Source: JBARCX01 sp049794535 (GTDB taxonomy: Bacteria > Pseudomonadota > Gammaproteobacteria > Xanthomonadales > Rhodanobacteraceae). Taken from it: a DNA stretch of 14,520 nucleotides. The stretch lies in NCBI GenBank assembly GCA_049794535.1, contig JBARCX010000179.1, positions 1-14,520 on the forward strand, written 5' to 3'. Below, piece after piece: positions 13,532 through 14,520 of the stretch. A model generated the notes under the pieces. It was not told the DNA's origin. It did no database searches and saw only the letters and a program-made list of their open reading frames with translations. A program made the translations under genes and the position numbers. The stretch's first letter is position 1. Each line of letters opens with the position of its first letter.

Positions 13532-14353
13532 GCGCTGCTGCCGAAGCATAGACACCGACATTTCAACAATCTGCCGTTCTGCCAAACGATAGGTAGTCGA
13601 GTGGGTCGCACCGGGCACGGCGATGATGCGCAGTCCATGAAGGCGGGCGCTTGCTCGCAGCGTCGACAGCGGTGTTTCACTGTCTTCAGTGCCCTGAAAA
13701 ACCACAGTGGGAGTTGAAGAAGTCCTTGAAAGGGCGTCCGCGAGCGAGAAGTCATGCGCGAGTAGTTTCGATATCGGGAGGATAGTCATCGGTGCGAGGT
13801 ACCAGTGCGATGCCAGCCGAGATCGAATAGCAGATGATAGAGAAGGTGCTGCTCCCTCGAGGATTAACCCGGCGGGTGAATGATTTGCGGCGCTGAAAGC
13901 GGCGACCATGGAACCCAGGGAACGGCCATAGAGGACAACCCGATCCTTACCGCAAGTGGCGCTCGCGCTCGTGACCGCTTGCGCGGCAAGCGCTTGCACC
14001 TGTTCCAAGTTCGACACCCCAGGTGCGCCGTCCTGTCCCGGGTAGGCGATGGCTAAAACCGCAATGCCCCGAGCGTTGAATTCGGGGAAGAGATCGGCTT
14101 CGTAGCCGGGAATATCGCCATGCTGCCCCGGGAAAAAGAGCGCGCAGCCGACACGAGGCACGCCGTAGCGCCGGATGAGTAACGATCCGGCGCGGCCATC
14201 GATGCGCTGGAGTATCGGTGCGAATGACAGCGTTGACGCATCAGTGCGCGGCAGAACAAGGGAATCGAGCCGGAAGCGTAGTACGTAGATTCCGGCGCTG
14301 AAGTACATCGCCACCAATGCGGCTGCTACACCAAGAAGCGAGCGGGCTTTCAT
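13526..14353 (-). CDS. Alpha/beta hydrolase, integron cassette gene
   Basis: The 275-aa product has an N-terminal hydrophobic helix (SLLGVAAALVAMYFSAGIYVL) that is a membrane anchor or signal. An alpha/beta-hydrolase core follows: an oxyanion-region strand (ALFFPGQHGDIPGYEADL), the nucleophile elbow GRSLGS, an acid in GTEDSETP and the catalytic His in GATHSTTY. The triad is thus complete. Its layout is like BEM46/FrsA-type serine hydrolases; the substrate is unknown. The start at 14353 was chosen because it lies directly after the third attC. The frame is open to 14470, but that would translate through the attC and into the IS. The stop codon lies inside the R''-side end of attC site 2, as is common for cassettes. 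Confidence 0.85.
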   Translation of the reverse strand: MKARSLLGVAAALVAMYFSAGIYVLRFRLDSLVLPRTDASTLSFAPILQRIDGRAGSLLIRRYGVPRVGCALFFPGQHGDIPGYEADLFPEFNARGIAVLAIAYPGQDGAPGVSNLEQVQALAAQAVTSASATCGKDRVVLYGRSLGSMVAAFSAANHSPAGLILEGAAPSLSSAIRSRLASHWYLAPMTILPISKLLAHDFSLADALSRTSSTPTVVFQGTEDSETPLSTLRASARLHGLRIIAVPGATHSTTYRLAERQIVEMSVSMLRQQRT

Positions 14354-14365
14354 GTTGCCGGGCGC

Positions 14366-14412
14366 ACCTAACGCTGGAGTTAAGCGGCAGCGAAGCCGTC
14401 CGCCTTGAACGA
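14366..14412 (-). repeat. attC-like site 3, interrupted by an insertion sequence
   Basis: On the minus strand R' GTTAGGT (14372-14366) and the pairing arms (14379-14387 with 14400-14410) are intact. Over 45 bases it differs from site 2 at only two, both in the hairpin tip. The match stops after GAACGA at 14412, where the IS end begins, so the R'' end is missing here. Confidence 0.82.
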
Positions 14413-14520
14413 GTAAAAAGAGACTTCCTCCCCTTACGGCCTCGAGGGCCATGATGGTGTTTCGACACAACCGTCAGCAGAAGAGGAAGTCTCCATGAGC
14501 ACTATAACCATTGGCGTAGA
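14413..14520 (+). mobile_element. Left end of an IS110-family element of the IS1111 type, inserted in an attC
   Basis: From 14413 the sequence no longer matches attC. GAGACTTCCTC at 14420-14430 starts 7 bp inside this boundary, like the subterminal repeats of IS1111 elements. It is repeated in inverse as GAGGAAGTCTC at 14483-14493, just before the transposase ATG. A subgroup of IS1111 elements is known to target attC sites. Only 108 bp are visible, so the other end and the exact boundary are not seen. Confidence 0.65.
14495..14520 (+). CDS. IS110/IS1111-family transposase, N-terminal start only
   Basis: Only the first 8 complete codons are visible: MSTITIGV, followed by GA, the first two bases of a probable Asp codon. 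IS110-family DEDD transposases typically start with a short lead followed by IGVD and the first catalytic Asp of an RNase H-like (RuvC-like) domain, so the fit is good but short. GAGGAAG just upstream would serve as ribosome binding site. The gene continues beyond the window. Confidence 0.6.

Noticed and set aside
13128..14412. CRISPR-like interpretation of the three repeats
   Set aside because: Spacing of about 350 and 890 bp, whole genes between the copies, and fold and boxes of attC.
14354..14470. Longer start for the alpha/beta hydrolase at 14470
   Set aside because: It would translate through an attC site and the IS left end. The ATG at 14353 lies just inside the cassette and leads straight into a hydrophobic helix.

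Overview
The window looks like chromosomal DNA of a moderately GC-rich gammaproteobacterium, most likely a Xanthomonadales/Rhodanobacteraceae-type organism (Dyella, Luteibacter or Rhodanobacter-like). This placement is an inference from gene style, the Tat-exported beta-carbonic anhydrase, the TfoX-like protein and the integron-type repeats. No rRNA or tRNA is present to confirm it.

Left part (1-3856): the 3' end of an unrecognised helical protein, then an exported class-C beta-lactamase-fold serine hydrolase. Next is a strikingly AT-rich lipoprotein gene with an EF-hand-like loop, a stand-alone TfoX N-terminal domain protein, and an exported Pro/Ala/Ser-rich protein whose signal peptide seems to be split by a -1 frameshift.

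Centre-left (3958-5447): a compact ECF sigma module. The sigma factor gene overlaps by 4 nt a gene for a two-helix membrane protein (candidate anti-sigma). A small three-helix membrane protein gene is divergent from it. The 152-bp divergent intergenic region holds two mirror-image copies of the same promoter-like arrangement (TTGCAACC, exactly 17 bp, GTCTA), one facing each way. This suggests that the sigma factor drives both arms.

Centre (5757-10660): a small periplasmic protein, a Tat-exported beta-carbonic anhydrase, an unrecognised 219-aa protein, a second serine hydrolase (NylB-like), a 58-aa small protein with a very good ribosome binding site, and an exported four-cysteine protein. The ribosome binding site of that last gene lies inside a perfect 10-bp hairpin.

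Right part: a TetR regulator divergent from an FAD-dependent aromatic-type monooxygenase, with a palindromic operator candidate between them (10713-12975). From 13128 to the end is the tail of an integron gene-cassette array read on the minus strand. Three attC-like sites delimit two cassettes, a small two-helix membrane protein and an alpha/beta hydrolase. The third attC is interrupted by the left end of an IS110/IS1111-family element whose transposase begins at 14495 and runs out of the window. No integrase gene is visible; if one exists it should lie to the right.
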